From Pseudomonas fluorescens (GTDB taxonomy: Bacteria; Pseudomonadota; Gammaproteobacteria; Pseudomonadales; Pseudomonadaceae), in assembly GCF_001623525.1 (NCBI RefSeq), contig NZ_CP015225.1, forward strand, positions 806,001 to 870,000: DNA of 64,000 nucleotides, read 5' to 3'. The translations under genes were made by a program, and so were the position numbers. The number at the start of each line of letters is the position of its first letter. The first letter of the stretch is position 1. The notes beneath the pieces were generated by a model. That model saw only the letters and a program-made list of their open reading frames with translations, searched no databases and was not told the origin of the DNA. Positions 12,156 through 20,907 of the stretch are shown one piece after another.

Positions 12156-13346
12156 ATGCAAGTGCTTGACCGTCGTAAGGCCATGGCCATTCTGCCGCTG
12201 TGGCGCCTGGCGTTTCGGCCGTTCTTCCTGGCGGGCTGCGTGTTGGCGCTGTTGGCCATTCCCCTGTGGCTGCTGGCCTTCACCGGGCGCTTGTCGACCT
12301 GGCAGCCGGCCGGCGGCTGGTTGGCCTGGCATCGGCATGAACTGTTGTTCGGTTTCGGCCTGGCGATCATTGCCGGGTTCCTGCTGACGGCGGTGCAAAC
12401 CTGGACCGGAATCCCCGGCCTCAGCGGCAAGCGCCTGGCAACGCTGGCGTTGTTGTGGCTGGGCGCGCGGCTGGCCTGGTTGGTGGATGCGCCCTGGCCG
12501 TTACTGACGCTGCTGGAGCTGGGTTTTGCCCTGGCGGTCGCCGCGCTGATGGGCGTGATGTTGTGGCGTGTGCGGCAGAAGCGCAATTACCCAATTGTGC
12601 TGGTATTGCTGCTGTTGGCCGCCGCCGATGCGTTATCCGTATACGGCCTGGTGCAGCACGACGAGGGCTTGCAACGCCAGAGCGTGCTCACCGGCCTGTG
12701 GCTGGTGGCGGCGATGATGGGGTTGATCGGCGGGCGCGTGATTCCATTCTTTACCCAGCGCGGCCTCGGTCGGGTCGAGGGCGTTACCCCTTGGCCGTGG
12801 CTCGATCGCCTGTTGCTGGCAGGGGCGGCGCTGGTGGCGTTGTTGTATGCCTTCGGTCCGGCGCTGGTGACCAGCGTCTGGGTCGGCCTGTTGTTCGCTG
12901 CGTTGGCGGTGGGCCACGGGATTCGGCTGGTGCGTTGGCATGATCGGGATTTGTGGCGGGTGCCGCTGCTGTGGTCGTTGCACCTGGCCTACGCCTGGCT
13001 GGCGGTGGCTTGCCTGGGCATGGCGCTGTGGCACTTCGGCGTGCCAGTGAACCCGAGCCTGGCGGTGCATGGCCTGACCATCGGCGCCATGGCCGGGTTG
13101 ATCCTGGCGATGGTTGCCCGTGTCAGCCTGGGCCATACCGGGCGCGCCCTCGAGCCGCCGACGGGCATGACCCTGGCGTTCATCCTGCTGAACCTGGCGT
13201 GCCTGAGCCGCGTGCTGTTGGTGCTGCTGTTGCCGTTGGCCGGGCTGTGGCTGGCGGCGCTGTGCTGGACACTGGCGTTCGGTCTATACGCCTGGCGCTA
13301 TGGGCCGATGCTGCTCAAGGCTCGGGTGGATGGGCATCCGGGATGA
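12156..13346 (+). CDS. nnrS: NnrS family haem-copper membrane protein
   Basis: 396 residues with about 12 predicted membrane helices. The N-terminal LWRLAFRPFFLAGC motif and GRVIPFFTQRGL, HGLTIGAMAGLILAM and SLGHTGR segments are typical of NnrS, which contains haem and copper and relieves NO/nitrosative stress. AAAGGAG precedes the ATG. A small membrane gene follows 25 bp downstream. It has a probable DNR box upstream. Confidence 0.93.
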   Translation: MQVLDRRKAMAILPLWRLAFRPFFLAGCVLALLAIPLWLLAFTGRLSTWQPAGGWLAWHRHELLFGFGLAIIAGFLLTAVQTWTGIPGLSGKRLATLALLWLGARLAWLVDAPWPLLTLLELGFALAVAALMGVMLWRVRQKRNYPIVLVLLLLAAADALSVYGLVQHDEGLQRQSVLTGLWLVAAMMGLIGGRVIPFFTQRGLGRVEGVTPWPWLDRLLLAGAALVALLYAFGPALVTSVWVGLLFAALAVGHGIRLVRWHDRDLWRVPLLWSLHLAYAWLAVACLGMALWHFGVPVNPSLAVHGLTIGAMAGLILAMVARVSLGHTGRALEPPTGMTLAFILLNLACLSRVLLVLLLPLAGLWLAALCWTLAFGLYAWRYGPMLLKARVDGHPG

Positions 13347-13371
13347 GCCGACTGGGCAGAGGGAATCGATA

Positions 13372-13809
13372 ATGTACGGGGTCTTGCTGGTTACCCACCT
13401 GTTGGCGGCCATCGCCTTCATTGGCACGCTGTTTTTCGAGGTCTTCATCTGGCATGGCGCCCGTCGGCCGTTGGCCCAAGGCGTCAAGGACGCTGCCGAC
13501 CAGGCCATCGCCCAGCGCTCGCGGCACGTGCTGCACGGCGTCGTGCTGGTGCTGTACGGCGCCGGCATGGCCCTGGCCTGGCAGCATCGCGGCGCATTGA
13601 GCCAGCCGTTGAGCAACAGCTTCGGCCTGCTGCTGAGCCTGAAGATCCTGCTGGCCCTGAGCATCATCGGTCACTATTTGTGGCTGGCGTACTGGCTCAA
13701 GCGCGGTCGCCTGACGCCGAACCGAGCCTGCTGGTTGCGTCGCAGTATCCTGGGGCACATGGTGTTGATCGTGGTGTTGGCCAAGGCAATGTTCTATTGG
13801 CAGTTTTGA
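13372..13809 (+). CDS. Four-helix membrane protein, CopD-like, linked to nnrS
   Basis: 145 residues with about four predicted membrane helices and several histidines near helix ends (VTHLL, IWHG, RHVLHG, GHYLW), which suggests bound haem or copper. It resembles the CopD/DUF2269-type family, but no precise function is known. It follows nnrS by 25 bp with GAGGGAATCG before the ATG and is probably co-transcribed, hinting at a role in the same NO response. Confidence 0.65.
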   Translation: MYGVLLVTHLLAAIAFIGTLFFEVFIWHGARRPLAQGVKDAADQAIAQRSRHVLHGVVLVLYGAGMALAWQHRGALSQPLSNSFGLLLSLKILLALSIIGHYLWLAYWLKRGRLTPNRACWLRRSILGHMVLIVVLAKAMFYWQF

Positions 13810-13831
13810 GCAGGGATGAGAGCAACGAATG

Positions 13832-13860
13832 CCTGTGGGAGCAAGCTTTGCTCCCACAGG
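13832..13860. terminator. Perfect hairpin between convergent nnrS operon and dnrN
   Basis: CCTGTGGGAGCAA pairs with its exact complement around a 3-base loop (13832-13860). It is a single-arm derivative of the type-C REP. It lies between convergent genes and probably acts as a bidirectional transcript end, although no long T-run follows. Confidence 0.6.
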
Positions 13861-13882
13861 CGTAATGGGCAATGTTTGAGAG

Positions 13883-14560
13883 TTAACGGGCAGGCTTCAT
13901 CGCATTGACGAACAACACATTGTTTTCCAGGTGGATGTGCTGCATCAGGTCATCACGAAACTCCACCAGCCCGCGATACAGGGCGCGCCAGGTGTTGCAG
14001 GCGTCGGCGGGCGGGGTGATCTGGTCGGTCAGGGCGAGCATGGTTTCGAGGGCTTCACCGTGCTGGTCGTGTTCGTAGCGCAGCACCTGGATCGGCGCCG
14101 AGGCCCGTTCGCCCAGGCCTTGTTGCAGCATCGGGAACAGCACCTGTTCTTCCTTGAGCATGTGGCCTTCGAGTTCCTGGTACATGTCCTGCAGGTGATC
14201 GGCCAGGCCGTTCGGGCAACTGGGTCGCGCACCGTGGACCTGCTCGACGCGCCGGGCCAAGCGGATCAGTTCCGGCAGCTGTTCGCGATGGCGTGCGTGG
14301 TAGCGCTCCAGGATGTGGCCAATCAAGGTCGCCTGGGGTTCGTCGCGCCAGTCATGGCCCAGCTCCCCAGCGGCTTGCAAGGTGCGCAGGGCGTCGGCGA
14401 TCAGCAGCGGGTTCAGGCCTTTGCCCAGCGCTGCTTCACGCAAGGACTTTTGCCCGCCGCAGCAGAAGTCGAGGTTGTAATGATGGAAGGTACGGGTTGC
14501 ACCGGGAATATCGCAGGCCAGTTGGCCGAGGCTTTGTTCCAGCAAATCGAGGCTCATCAT
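13883..14560 (-). CDS. dnrN: Iron-sulfur cluster repair di-iron protein (DnrN/YtfE/ScdA)
   Basis: 225 residues of the RIC family. The N-terminal ScdA domain contains the paired cysteines FCCGG (about 33-36). The C-terminal four-helix hemerythrin-like domain carries di-iron ligands in HILERYHARH, LKEEQVLFP, HDQHGE and QHIHLENN. It repairs Fe-S clusters damaged by NO. It is divergent from norR; a near-consensus sigma-54 promoter (14605-14620) and three NorR-type sites lie between them, so NO-induced expression through NorR is strongly indicated. Confidence 0.93.
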   Translation of the reverse strand: MMSLDLLEQSLGQLACDIPGATRTFHHYNLDFCCGGQKSLREAALGKGLNPLLIADALRTLQAAGELGHDWRDEPQATLIGHILERYHARHREQLPELIRLARRVEQVHGARPSCPNGLADHLQDMYQELEGHMLKEEQVLFPMLQQGLGERASAPIQVLRYEHDQHGEALETMLALTDQITPPADACNTWRALYRGLVEFRDDLMQHIHLENNVLFVNAMKPAR

Positions 14561-14604
14561 GTTTCCTTGGGGTTGAATCCCGGCAGGGACGGATGAACGG
14601 ACTT

Positions 14605-14620
14605 TGCAGTCGACGTGCCA
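14605..14620 (-). promoter_or_regulatory. Sigma-54 promoter of dnrN
   Basis: On the minus strand TGGCACGTCGACTGCA has a perfect -24 element (TGGCACG) and GG-N10-GC spacing to the -12 GC. The predicted transcription start is near 14594, 34 bp before the dnrN ATG. Confidence 0.88.
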
Positions 14621-14658
14621 GTTTCAACTGATTGAAAATAAAGCATTAAATTTTTGGC

Positions 14659-14719
14659 AGGGTGATTGTCACCCTGACTGTTGAGGGTCAAACGAACCCT
14701 GGAGGGTCATCACTACCAT
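14659..14719. promoter_or_regulatory. Triple NorR-binding enhancer between dnrN and norR
   Basis: Three GT-N7-AC sites: AGGGT-N7-ACCCT at 14659-14675 and at 14684-14700, and AGGGT-N7-ACCAT at 14703-14719. Centres are 14667, 14692 and 14711. The third covers the norR start codon, suggesting autoregulation of norR. The spacing matches the enhancer before dnr. Confidence 0.88.
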
Positions 14720-16250
14720 GCTGCGTGAAAGCCTGGCCGCCGACCTGATCGTCGAGCTGCCCAATGCGGTGCGATTGCAGCGCCTGGTGCAGACCCTGCG
14801 CGAATACTTCAACAGTGGCGCCGTGGGATTGTTGCGCCTGGACGACGACAGCCTCAGGCCCGTGGCGACCGTGGGCCTGGTCCACGAGGCGCTGGGCCGT
14901 CGGTTCGTGATTGCCCAACACCCACGCCTGGCGGCGATCATGGCTTCGCGCGAACCCACTTGGTTCGAGCCCGACAGTCGCTTGCCGGACCCTTATGACG
15001 GCTTGCTCGACAACCATGTCGGCGAGCCGCTGCCGGTGCACGACTGCATGGGCGTGAGCCTGTATGTGGAAGGCCGGCTCTGGGGCGCGATCACCCTCGA
15101 TGCGTTGCACGCCGGCACCTTCGACAGCCGCGCCCGAGAGGAACTCAAGCGCTGCACCTTGCAGATCGAGGCCGCGGTGCGAGTCACTCGGCTCGAGCAG
15201 GAAAACCGCAGCCTTAGGGCCTCGCGCAGCGACCCGGCGGACCTGCGTCTGCCGGCCGAGGAGGGTGAGATCCTCGGCCGTAGCGAGGGGCTGCAACAGT
15301 TGCTCAACGAATTGGATGTATTGGCCGACTCCGAACTGCCGGTGCTGTTGCTGGGCGAAACCGGCGTGGGCAAGGAATTGTTCGCCCGGCGTCTGCATCG
15401 CTTGTCCCGGCGCGGCCACAAGCCGTTGGTCCAGGTCAATTGCGCGGCGTTGCCGGAGTCCCTGGCGGAAAGCGAATTGTTCGGCCACGTCAAAGGCGCG
15501 TTCTCTGGCGCGACCACTGACCGCGCCGGGCGTTTCGACGCGGCCAATGGCGGTACGCTGTTTCTCGACGAGGTCGGCGAGTTGCCGTTGAGCGTGCAGG
15601 CCAAGCTGCTGCGCACCCTGCAGAACGGCGAGATCCAGCGCCTGGGCGCGGACAAGCCGTTGCACGTCGATGTGCGGATCATCGCCGCCACCAACCGACA
15701 CCTGCCCGACAGCATTCGCGACGGGCTATTTCGCGCCGACTTGTACCACCGGCTCTCGGTCTACCCGGTGCCGATCCCTCCGTTGCGCGAGCGTGGCCAC
15801 GATGTGTTGATGCTGGCCGGGCACTTCCTCGAACTGAACCGCACGCGCCTGGGCTTGCGTGGCTTGCGCCTGTCACCGGCGGCTGAACAGGCGCTGCTGG
15901 CGTACTCCTGGCCGGGCAACGTGCGGGAGCTGGAACATGTGATCAGTCGCGCGGCGTTGAAGCAACTGAGCCGGGGCGCCAGTCGCAGCCTGATCATGAC
16001 CTTGGAGCCGCAGGTGCTGGATCTGGATGTCAATGCCGGCGTAGCCTCGGCGCAGGCGATACCGGAACAGACCCTGCAAGCGCTGGAGGCGCCCGTGCAG
16101 CCCTTGGGCGAGATCGTTGATGCATGTCAGCGACAAGCGATCCTCAAGGCTCTGGAACGCTGCGGACAGAACTGGGCGGGGGCGGCGCGGTTGTTGGAGG
16201 TTGATCCGAGTAACCTGCATAAGCTGGCGCGGCGGTTGGGGCTCAAGTAG
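14718..16250 (+). CDS. norR: NO-responsive sigma-54 activator NorR
   Basis: 510 residues: an N-terminal GAF domain (about 1-170) that binds mononuclear iron as NO sensor, a central AAA+ domain with Walker A GETGVGKE (about 212-219) and Walker [13 protein letters not shown], and a C-terminal Fis-type HTH ([26 protein letters not shown]). The sigma-54 contact loop reads GAFSGA (about 260-265) rather than the usual GAFTGA. It should activate dnrN and, by site similarity, the dnr promoter. FhpR/HmpR-type regulators are close relatives, but the adjacent dnrN and absence of a flavohaemoglobin gene favour NorR. Confidence 0.9.
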   Translation: MLRESLAADLIVELPNAVRLQRLVQTLREYFNSGAVGLLRLDDDSLRPVATVGLVHEALGRRFVIAQHPRLAAIMASREPTWFEPDSRLPDPYDGLLDNHVGEPLPVHDCMGVSLYVEGRLWGAITLDALHAGTFDSRAREELKRCTLQIEAAVRVTRLEQENRSLRASRSDPADLRLPAEEGEILGRSEGLQQLLNELDVLADSELPVLLLGETGVGKELFARRLHRLSRRGHKPLVQVNCAALPESLAESELFGHVKGAFSGATTDRAGRFDAANGGTLFLDEVGELPLSVQAKLLRTLQNGEIQRLGADKPLHVDVRIIAATNRHLPDSIRDGLFRADLYHRLSVYPVPIPPLRERGHDVLMLAGHFLELNRTRLGLRGLRLSPAAEQALLAYSWPGNVRELEHVISRAALKQLSRGASRSLIMTLEPQVLDLDVNAGVASAQAIPEQTLQALEAPVQPLGEIVDACQRQAILKALERCGQNWAGAARLLEVDPSNLHKLARRLGLK

Positions 16251-16279
16251 CCGTTGGTCTGTTAGACCGCGTTGCCTTC

Positions 16280-16304
16280 ATCGCGAGCGAGCTTGCTCGC
16301 GATA
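16280..16304. repeat. Single REP hairpin, type C, after norR
   Basis: TCGCGAGCGAGC followed by its complement GCTTGCTCGCGA forms one REP hairpin downstream of norR, without a second arm. It may act as a transcript end. Confidence 0.7.
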
Positions 16305-16405
16305 GCACCCTTCAACTCACCACAAGAACCACCATTGACAACGATCAAGGCCCGCCATCGCCGCAGAATCCACACTGGCCCAAACCCATCGTGGAGATCA
16401 CCGTC

Positions 16406-17053
16406 ATGCCCCTTTCCCTGGCCAAAATGCGCCGCCAGTACACCCTCGATGGCCTGGATGAAGTCCAGGCACCCGACGACCCCATGGCTTTGTTCAGGCT
16501 CTGGATGCAACAGGCCCGAGACACCGAAAGCCCGCCGGTGGAAGCCAACGCCATGGCTTTGGCGACGGTGGATGAGCAGGGCCGGCCTCACTGTCGGGTG
16601 TTGTTGCTCAAGGGCTTCGACGCCCAGGGCTTTTCGTTTTTCGGCAACTACGACAGCGCCAAGGGACAGAACCTGGCGGCCAACCCGTGGGCGGCCATGA
16701 CGTTTTTCTGGCCGGGGCTGGAGCGGCAAGTACGCATCGAAGGGTTGGTCGAAAAACTCGATCCGGCGTTGTCGGATGCCTATTTCGAATCCCGTTCCGT
16801 CGCCAGTCGCCTCGGTGCCTGGGCGTCGCCACAAAGCCGACCACTGGAGGACAGGGCCGCACTCGAGACCTTGCTGGCCCAAACCGAACAACGTTTCGCC
16901 GATCAACCGGTGCCACGTCCCGCGCATTGGGGCGGCTATTGCCTGCGGCCCGAGCGACTGGAATTCTGGCAGGGCCGTGCCGACCGTTTGCACGATCGCC
17001 TCGACTACCGCCTGCAGGATGGCGCCTGGCAGCGCAGCCGCCTGGCGCCTTGA
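16406..17053 (+). CDS. pdxH: Pyridoxamine 5'-phosphate oxidase PdxH
   Basis: 215 residues; an FMN enzyme that oxidises pyridoxine or pyridoxamine 5'-phosphate to PLP. Recognised by [39 protein letters not shown] and the C-terminal [21 protein letters not shown] region that binds FMN/PLP. The ATG at 16406 was chosen over an in-frame GTG at 16391 because it gives family length and has GGAG upstream. It has no evident link to denitrification. Confidence 0.95.
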   Translation: MPLSLAKMRRQYTLDGLDEVQAPDDPMALFRLWMQQARDTESPPVEANAMALATVDEQGRPHCRVLLLKGFDAQGFSFFGNYDSAKGQNLAANPWAAMTFFWPGLERQVRIEGLVEKLDPALSDAYFESRSVASRLGAWASPQSRPLEDRAALETLLAQTEQRFADQPVPRPAHWGGYCLRPERLEFWQGRADRLHDRLDYRLQDGAWQRSRLAP

Positions 17054-17066
17054 GCGCCGAGGGAGG

Positions 17067-17082
17067 TACCTCCAAGGAGGAA
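17067..17082. promoter_or_regulatory. NarL 7-2-7 site upstream of moaB
   Basis: TACCTCC-AA-GGAGGAA consists of two inverted heptamers two bases apart, as for NarL/NarP sites. The left heptamer equals those of the palindromic site before narK1 (25369-25384). It lies 60 bp before moaB, suggesting nitrate control of this molybdenum cofactor pair. Confidence 0.6.
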
Positions 17083-17141
17083 TAGGCCCGGCAACGATTG
17101 CGGTTCAGGCTGGGCCATCTTTTCTGACAGGACGGCTGATC

Positions 17142-17696
17142 ATGGCCCATCTGACGCAACGCCTCTTTCAACCACTGAACATCGCGGTCCTTACCATCAG
17201 CGATACGCGAACCTTCGAAACCGACACCTCGGGCCAAACCCTGGCGGACCTGCTGCAAACAGCCGGACACGTGCTCATCGACCGCAGGCTGGTGAAGGAC
17301 GATATCTACCAGATCCGCGCCCAGGTTTCCCAATGGATCGCCGACCCGAAAGTGCAAGTGGTGCTGATGACCGGCGGCACCGGGTTCACTCCGCGCGATA
17401 ACACCCCCCAAGCGGTGGCGCCGTTGCTGGACAAACACGTCGACGGTTTTGGTGAGTTGTTCCGCCAGGTGTCCCTGGCGGAAATCGGTATGTCCACGCT
17501 GCAATCGCGCGCCTTGGCGGGCATGAGCAATGGCGTGCTGGTGTGCTGCTTGCCAGGCTCGCCGGGGGCTTGCCGGACTGGCTGGGAAAAGATCCTGGTC
17601 GGGCAACTGGACAGCCGCACTGGCCCGTGCAATTTCACCCCGCACCTCAAGCCGCAGGCCGGCATTGCTCCAACCGCCTGCGAGACACGCTCGTGA
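17142..17696 (+). CDS. moaB: Molybdenum cofactor biosynthesis protein MoaB
   Basis: 184 residues, MoaB/MogA family. It binds molybdopterin and carries out or assists its adenylation before molybdate insertion. Typical motifs are VLTISDTR, the glycine-rich LMTGGTGFTPRDNTPQA, and CCLPGSPGACRTGWEKIL. It overlaps moeA by 4 bp (GTGA). Known neighbours in P. aeruginosa (moaB1-moeA1 next to the ubiUVT homologues) are the same, and the product probably serves NarG. Confidence 0.92.
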   Translation: MAHLTQRLFQPLNIAVLTISDTRTFETDTSGQTLADLLQTAGHVLIDRRLVKDDIYQIRAQVSQWIADPKVQVVLMTGGTGFTPRDNTPQAVAPLLDKHVDGFGELFRQVSLAEIGMSTLQSRALAGMSNGVLVCCLPGSPGACRTGWEKILVGQLDSRTGPCNFTPHLKPQAGIAPTACETRS

Positions 17697-18928
17697 GCGG
17701 CAAGGTGTGCGACAGCGGCGTGCTGATGCCGGTGGATGAGGCGATCCGTCATCTGCTCGACCAGGCCCCGCCGCCACCGCCCGTGCAACGGGTTGGCCTG
17801 GACCAGGCCCTGGCGCGTGTGCTGGTCGCCGACATTCTGTGCCCGATGAACCTGCCGGCCTGGGACAACAGCGCGATGGATGGCTATGCCCTGCGGGCCG
17901 CTGACCTGCCGGGTGACGGCGGCTACCTGCTGTTGGGCGGGCGGATCGCCGCGGGTGACGAGCCGGGCGAGCCGTTGCAGGTCGGGCACGTCGTGCGGAT
18001 TTTTACTGGCGCGCCGCTGCCACCGGGGGCCGACACTGTGGTGCCGCAGGAAAGCTGTCGCGTCGATGGCGAGCGGGTCTGGTTGCCGTCGGTCAACGGC
18101 GGTGACCATGTTCGCAAGGAAGGCGAGGAACTGCGTCGAGGAGATCGGCTGCTCGAAGCCGGCACGCGCTTGCGTGCCCAGGAGTTGGGTTTGCTCGCCG
18201 GTGCCGGCGTCGGCCAGGTGGACGTCTATCGCCCCTTGCAAGTGGGATTGCTCAGCAGCGGCGATGAGCTGCGCGAGCCGGGCGAGCCACTGGCGCCAGG
18301 ACAAATCTACAACAGCAATCGTCATAGCCTCGCCGCACTGTTGCGCGGTTGGGGTGTCGAGGTGCATGACTTCGGGGTCATGCCCGACCAGCTACTGGCC
18401 AGTCGACAAGCGTTGCGCCTGGCCGCCGCTGAATGCGATGTGCTGATCACATCGGGCGGTGTCTCGGTGGGTGAAGAAGACCACCTCAAGCAAGCCATCG
18501 AAGCCTTGGGCAGCATCGACCTCTGGCGCCTCGCCATCCAGCCGGGCAAGCCCCTGGCCTTTGGGGATGTGGAAGGCAAGCCATGGATTGGGCTACCGGG
18601 CAATCCTTCAGCGGCGTTGATTACCGCGTTGATCGTCGTGCGTCCCTTCCTGTTCCGCGCCCAAGGCATGCGCGACGTGCTGCCTGTACCGTTGCAACTG
18701 CCGGCCGGGTTCGACTGGCTCAAGCGCAACCGACGCCGGCAGTACCTACGGGCCAGGTTGGTCCCGGATGCCAACGGCCACCTGTGTGTGGAACTGCACC
18801 CTCAGCAAAGTTCGGCGATGCTGACGGCCGCTTGTTGGGCCGATGGGCTGGCGGTGGTGGAGTGTGAGGCGCAGTTGCACAAGCACGACAAAGTGCTGTA
18901 CCTGCCATTCGCCGAGCTGATGCATTGA
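17693..18928 (+). CDS. moeA: Molybdopterin molybdenumtransferase MoeA
   Basis: 411 residues. It inserts molybdate into adenylated molybdopterin. MoeA motifs: LPAWDNSAMDGYALRAAD, FTGAPLPPGADTVVPQE, VRKEGEE, SSGDEL, ITSGGVSVGEEDHLK and GLPGNPSA. The GTG at 17693 overlaps the moaB stop and gives MSGKVCDSGVLMPVDEA, a normal MoeA N-terminus; the later ATG at 17726 is the alternative. It is part of the anaerobic moaB-moeA pair, probably supplying Mo-bisMGD to nitrate reductase. Confidence 0.93.
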   Translation: MSGKVCDSGVLMPVDEAIRHLLDQAPPPPPVQRVGLDQALARVLVADILCPMNLPAWDNSAMDGYALRAADLPGDGGYLLLGGRIAAGDEPGEPLQVGHVVRIFTGAPLPPGADTVVPQESCRVDGERVWLPSVNGGDHVRKEGEELRRGDRLLEAGTRLRAQELGLLAGAGVGQVDVYRPLQVGLLSSGDELREPGEPLAPGQIYNSNRHSLAALLRGWGVEVHDFGVMPDQLLASRQALRLAAAECDVLITSGGVSVGEEDHLKQAIEALGSIDLWRLAIQPGKPLAFGDVEGKPWIGLPGNPSAALITALIVVRPFLFRAQGMRDVLPVPLQLPAGFDWLKRNRRRQYLRARLVPDANGHLCVELHPQQSSAMLTAACWADGLAVVECEAQLHKHDKVLYLPFAELMH

Positions 18929-18934
18929 CGGCAA

Positions 18935-18948
18935 TTGATTGCCGTCAA
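18935..18948. promoter_or_regulatory. ANR/DNR box upstream of ubiUVT
   Basis: TTGATTGCCGTCAA matches TTGAT-N4-ATCAA with one mismatch, centred 68 bp before the ubiU start. It forms the right half of a larger nearly palindromic stretch (18925-18948) that begins at the moeA stop and could also fold as a hairpin. Confidence 0.8.
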
Positions 18949-19009
18949 GGTCGCCGGCCGAGGGCTGGCTAGACTGGCGGCGCTTGAGTTTTTCTCATGA
19001 GGATGCCCC

Positions 19010-20005
19010 ATGCAACTGGTTTGCCCGGCAGGGAATCTGCCTGCCCTCAAAGCGGCGGTGCGCCAAGGCGCCGATGCCGTCTATGTCGGCTTTCGCGATG
19101 ACACCAATGCCCGGCATTTCGCCGGGCTGAACATGGACGACAAGCAGTTCGACGCGGCTGTCGCACACATCCGTCAACACCAACGCAAGCTGTACGTGGC
19201 GGTCAATACCTACCCGCAGCCCAAGGGCTGGGAACGTTGGCAACGGGCGGTGGACCGTGCCGCCGATTTCGGCGTGGATGCCCTGATTGCCGCCGACCCC
19301 GGCGTGCTCGGCTACGCCAGCCAGCGCCACCCGAAACTGGCGCTGCACCTGTCGGTACAAGGCTCGGCGACCCACGCCGCGGCTCTGGCTTTTTACGCCC
19401 AGCGCTATGACATCCGCCGCGCCGTGCTGCCGCGGGTACTGTCCCTGGCCCAGGTGCGACAGGTGGCGGCGGCCAGCCCGGTGCCGATCGAAGTGTTCGG
19501 TTTCGGCAGCCTGTGCATCATGGCTGAAGGCCGTTGCCACTTGTCTTCCTACATCACCGGCGAATCGCCGAACCTGTGCGGCGTCTGCTCGCCCGCCAAG
19601 GCGGTGCGCTGGAGCGAGGATGCCCAAGGCCTCAGCGCACGCCTGAGCGAGGTGCTGATCGACCGCTACACCCCCGAAGAACCGGCCGGTTATCCGACCC
19701 TGTGCAAAGGCCGATTCCTGGTGGGCGGCAAGCGTTTCCATGCGCTGGAAGAACCCACCAGTCTCGACACCCTTGACCTGCTGCCGGAGCTGGCGGCCAT
19801 CGGCGTCGAAGCGGTGAAGATCGAAGGTCGCCAACGCAGCCCGGCCTATGTTGAACAAGTGACCCGGGTCTGGCGCGCCGCACTGGATGCCCACCAGGTC
19901 GCGCCGCAACGGTTCCGGGTGCAGGAAGAATGGCGCCAGGTGCTGGCTGGCTTGTCCGAAGGCAGCCAGACCACCCTGGGTGCCTACCATCGATCATGGC
20001 AATGA
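19010..20005 (+). CDS. ubiU: O2-independent ubiquinone biosynthesis protein UbiU
   Basis: 331 residues, peptidase-U32 fold. With UbiV it hydroxylates the quinone ring without O2, using prephenate as oxygen donor in E. coli. The four 4Fe-4S cysteines fall at C169, C176, C193 and C232, the same numbers as in E. coli UbiU. Other family marks are QLVCPAGNLPALKAAV and EGRCHLSSYITGESPN. TGAGGAT precedes the ATG. First gene of ubiU-V-T, controlled by an ANR-type box. Supplies ubiquinone for anaerobic nitrate respiration. Confidence 0.93.
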   Translation: MQLVCPAGNLPALKAAVRQGADAVYVGFRDDTNARHFAGLNMDDKQFDAAVAHIRQHQRKLYVAVNTYPQPKGWERWQRAVDRAADFGVDALIAADPGVLGYASQRHPKLALHLSVQGSATHAAALAFYAQRYDIRRAVLPRVLSLAQVRQVAAASPVPIEVFGFGSLCIMAEGRCHLSSYITGESPNLCGVCSPAKAVRWSEDAQGLSARLSEVLIDRYTPEEPAGYPTLCKGRFLVGGKRFHALEEPTSLDTLDLLPELAAIGVEAVKIEGRQRSPAYVEQVTRVWRAALDAHQVAPQRFRVQEEWRQVLAGLSEGSQTTLGAYHRSWQ

Positions 20006-20016
20006 GGGGAGGCCAG

Positions 20017-20907
20017 ATGAAACTCAGCCTGGGACCGGTCCTGTTTTACTGGGACAAAGCGCAACTGGGGAATTTCTATGCCGAGATGTCGGCATTGCCG
20101 CTGGACGTGATTTACCTGGGGGAAACCGTGTGCTCCAAGCGCCGGGCCTTTTCTCTGGATCAATGGCTGGGTCTGGCGCGCGAGCTGCAGACGTGCAGTC
20201 AGGCACAGATCGTGTTGTCGAGCCTGACACTGATCGAAGCGGCTTCGGAGCTGTCTTCGCTGCGCCGTCTGTGTGACAACGGCCAATTATTGGTGGAAGC
20301 CAATGACATGGGTGCGGTGCAGTTGCTGGCCGAACGCAAGCTGCCTTTCGTGGGCGGTCCGGCGTTGAATTTGTACAACGGTCACGCCTTGGGCCAATTA
20401 CTCGACAGCGGCATGATCCGCTGGGTGCCACCGGTGGAATGTTCGGCGGCGCTGATCGGCGATGTACTGGAGCAAGTGCGAGACATGGAGCGTGAGGTGC
20501 CTGAAGTCGAGATCTTTGCCTACGGCCATCTGCCCCTGGCGTACTCGGCGCGTTGCTTCACCGCTCGGGCCGAAAACCGGCCCAAGGACGACTGCCAGTT
20601 CTGCTGCATCAACTACCCCGACGGCCTGGCGCTGAGCAGTCAGGAGGGCCAACCGTTGTTCACGCTCAATGGCATCCAGACGATGTCCGGTGAGGTGAGC
20701 AACCTGCTGGCTGATTACAACGCCCTGGTGGCTTGCGGGGCTGACATCCTGCGCTTGAGTCCGCGAGCCCAGGGCATGGCCGAGGTGGTCAGCGCGTTTG
20801 ATCGCGTGCGCCAGGGGGAGGCGCCGCCGCTGTTTGTCGAGGGCTGCAACGGCTACTGGCACGGCCATGCCGGCATGTTGAAAGTAGAGGAGGCGGGCCT
20901 GTGCTGA
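20017..20907 (+). CDS. ubiV: O2-independent ubiquinone biosynthesis protein UbiV
   Basis: 296 residues, peptidase-U32 family, partner of UbiU in a heterodimer. Cluster cysteines C39 (GETVCSKRR), C180, C193 and C197 (ENRPKDDCQFCC) coincide with the E. coli positions. The start MKLSLGPVLFYWDK has GAGGGGAGG upstream, 11 bp after ubiU. It overlaps ubiT by 7 bp, so the three genes form one translationally coupled unit. Confidence 0.93.
   Translation: MKLSLGPVLFYWDKAQLGNFYAEMSALPLDVIYLGETVCSKRRAFSLDQWLGLARELQTCSQAQIVLSSLTLIEAASELSSLRRLCDNGQLLVEANDMGAVQLLAERKLPFVGGPALNLYNGHALGQLLDSGMIRWVPPVECSAALIGDVLEQVRDMEREVPEVEIFAYGHLPLAYSARCFTARAENRPKDDCQFCCINYPDGLALSSQEGQPLFTLNGIQTMSGEVSNLLADYNALVACGADILRLSPRAQGMAEVVSAFDRVRQGEAPPLFVEGCNGYWHGHAGMLKVEEAGLC

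Noticed and set aside
14718..16250. Identification as the flavohaemoglobin activator FhpR/HmpR
   Set aside because: No flavohaemoglobin gene is adjacent; the enhancer and sigma-54 promoter point to dnrN. The families are close, so some doubt remains.
18925..18948. Simple rho-independent terminator after moeA
   Set aside because: The near-palindrome has no T-run and contains a good ANR box at the right distance from ubiU; a regulatory role is more likely, although both are possible.
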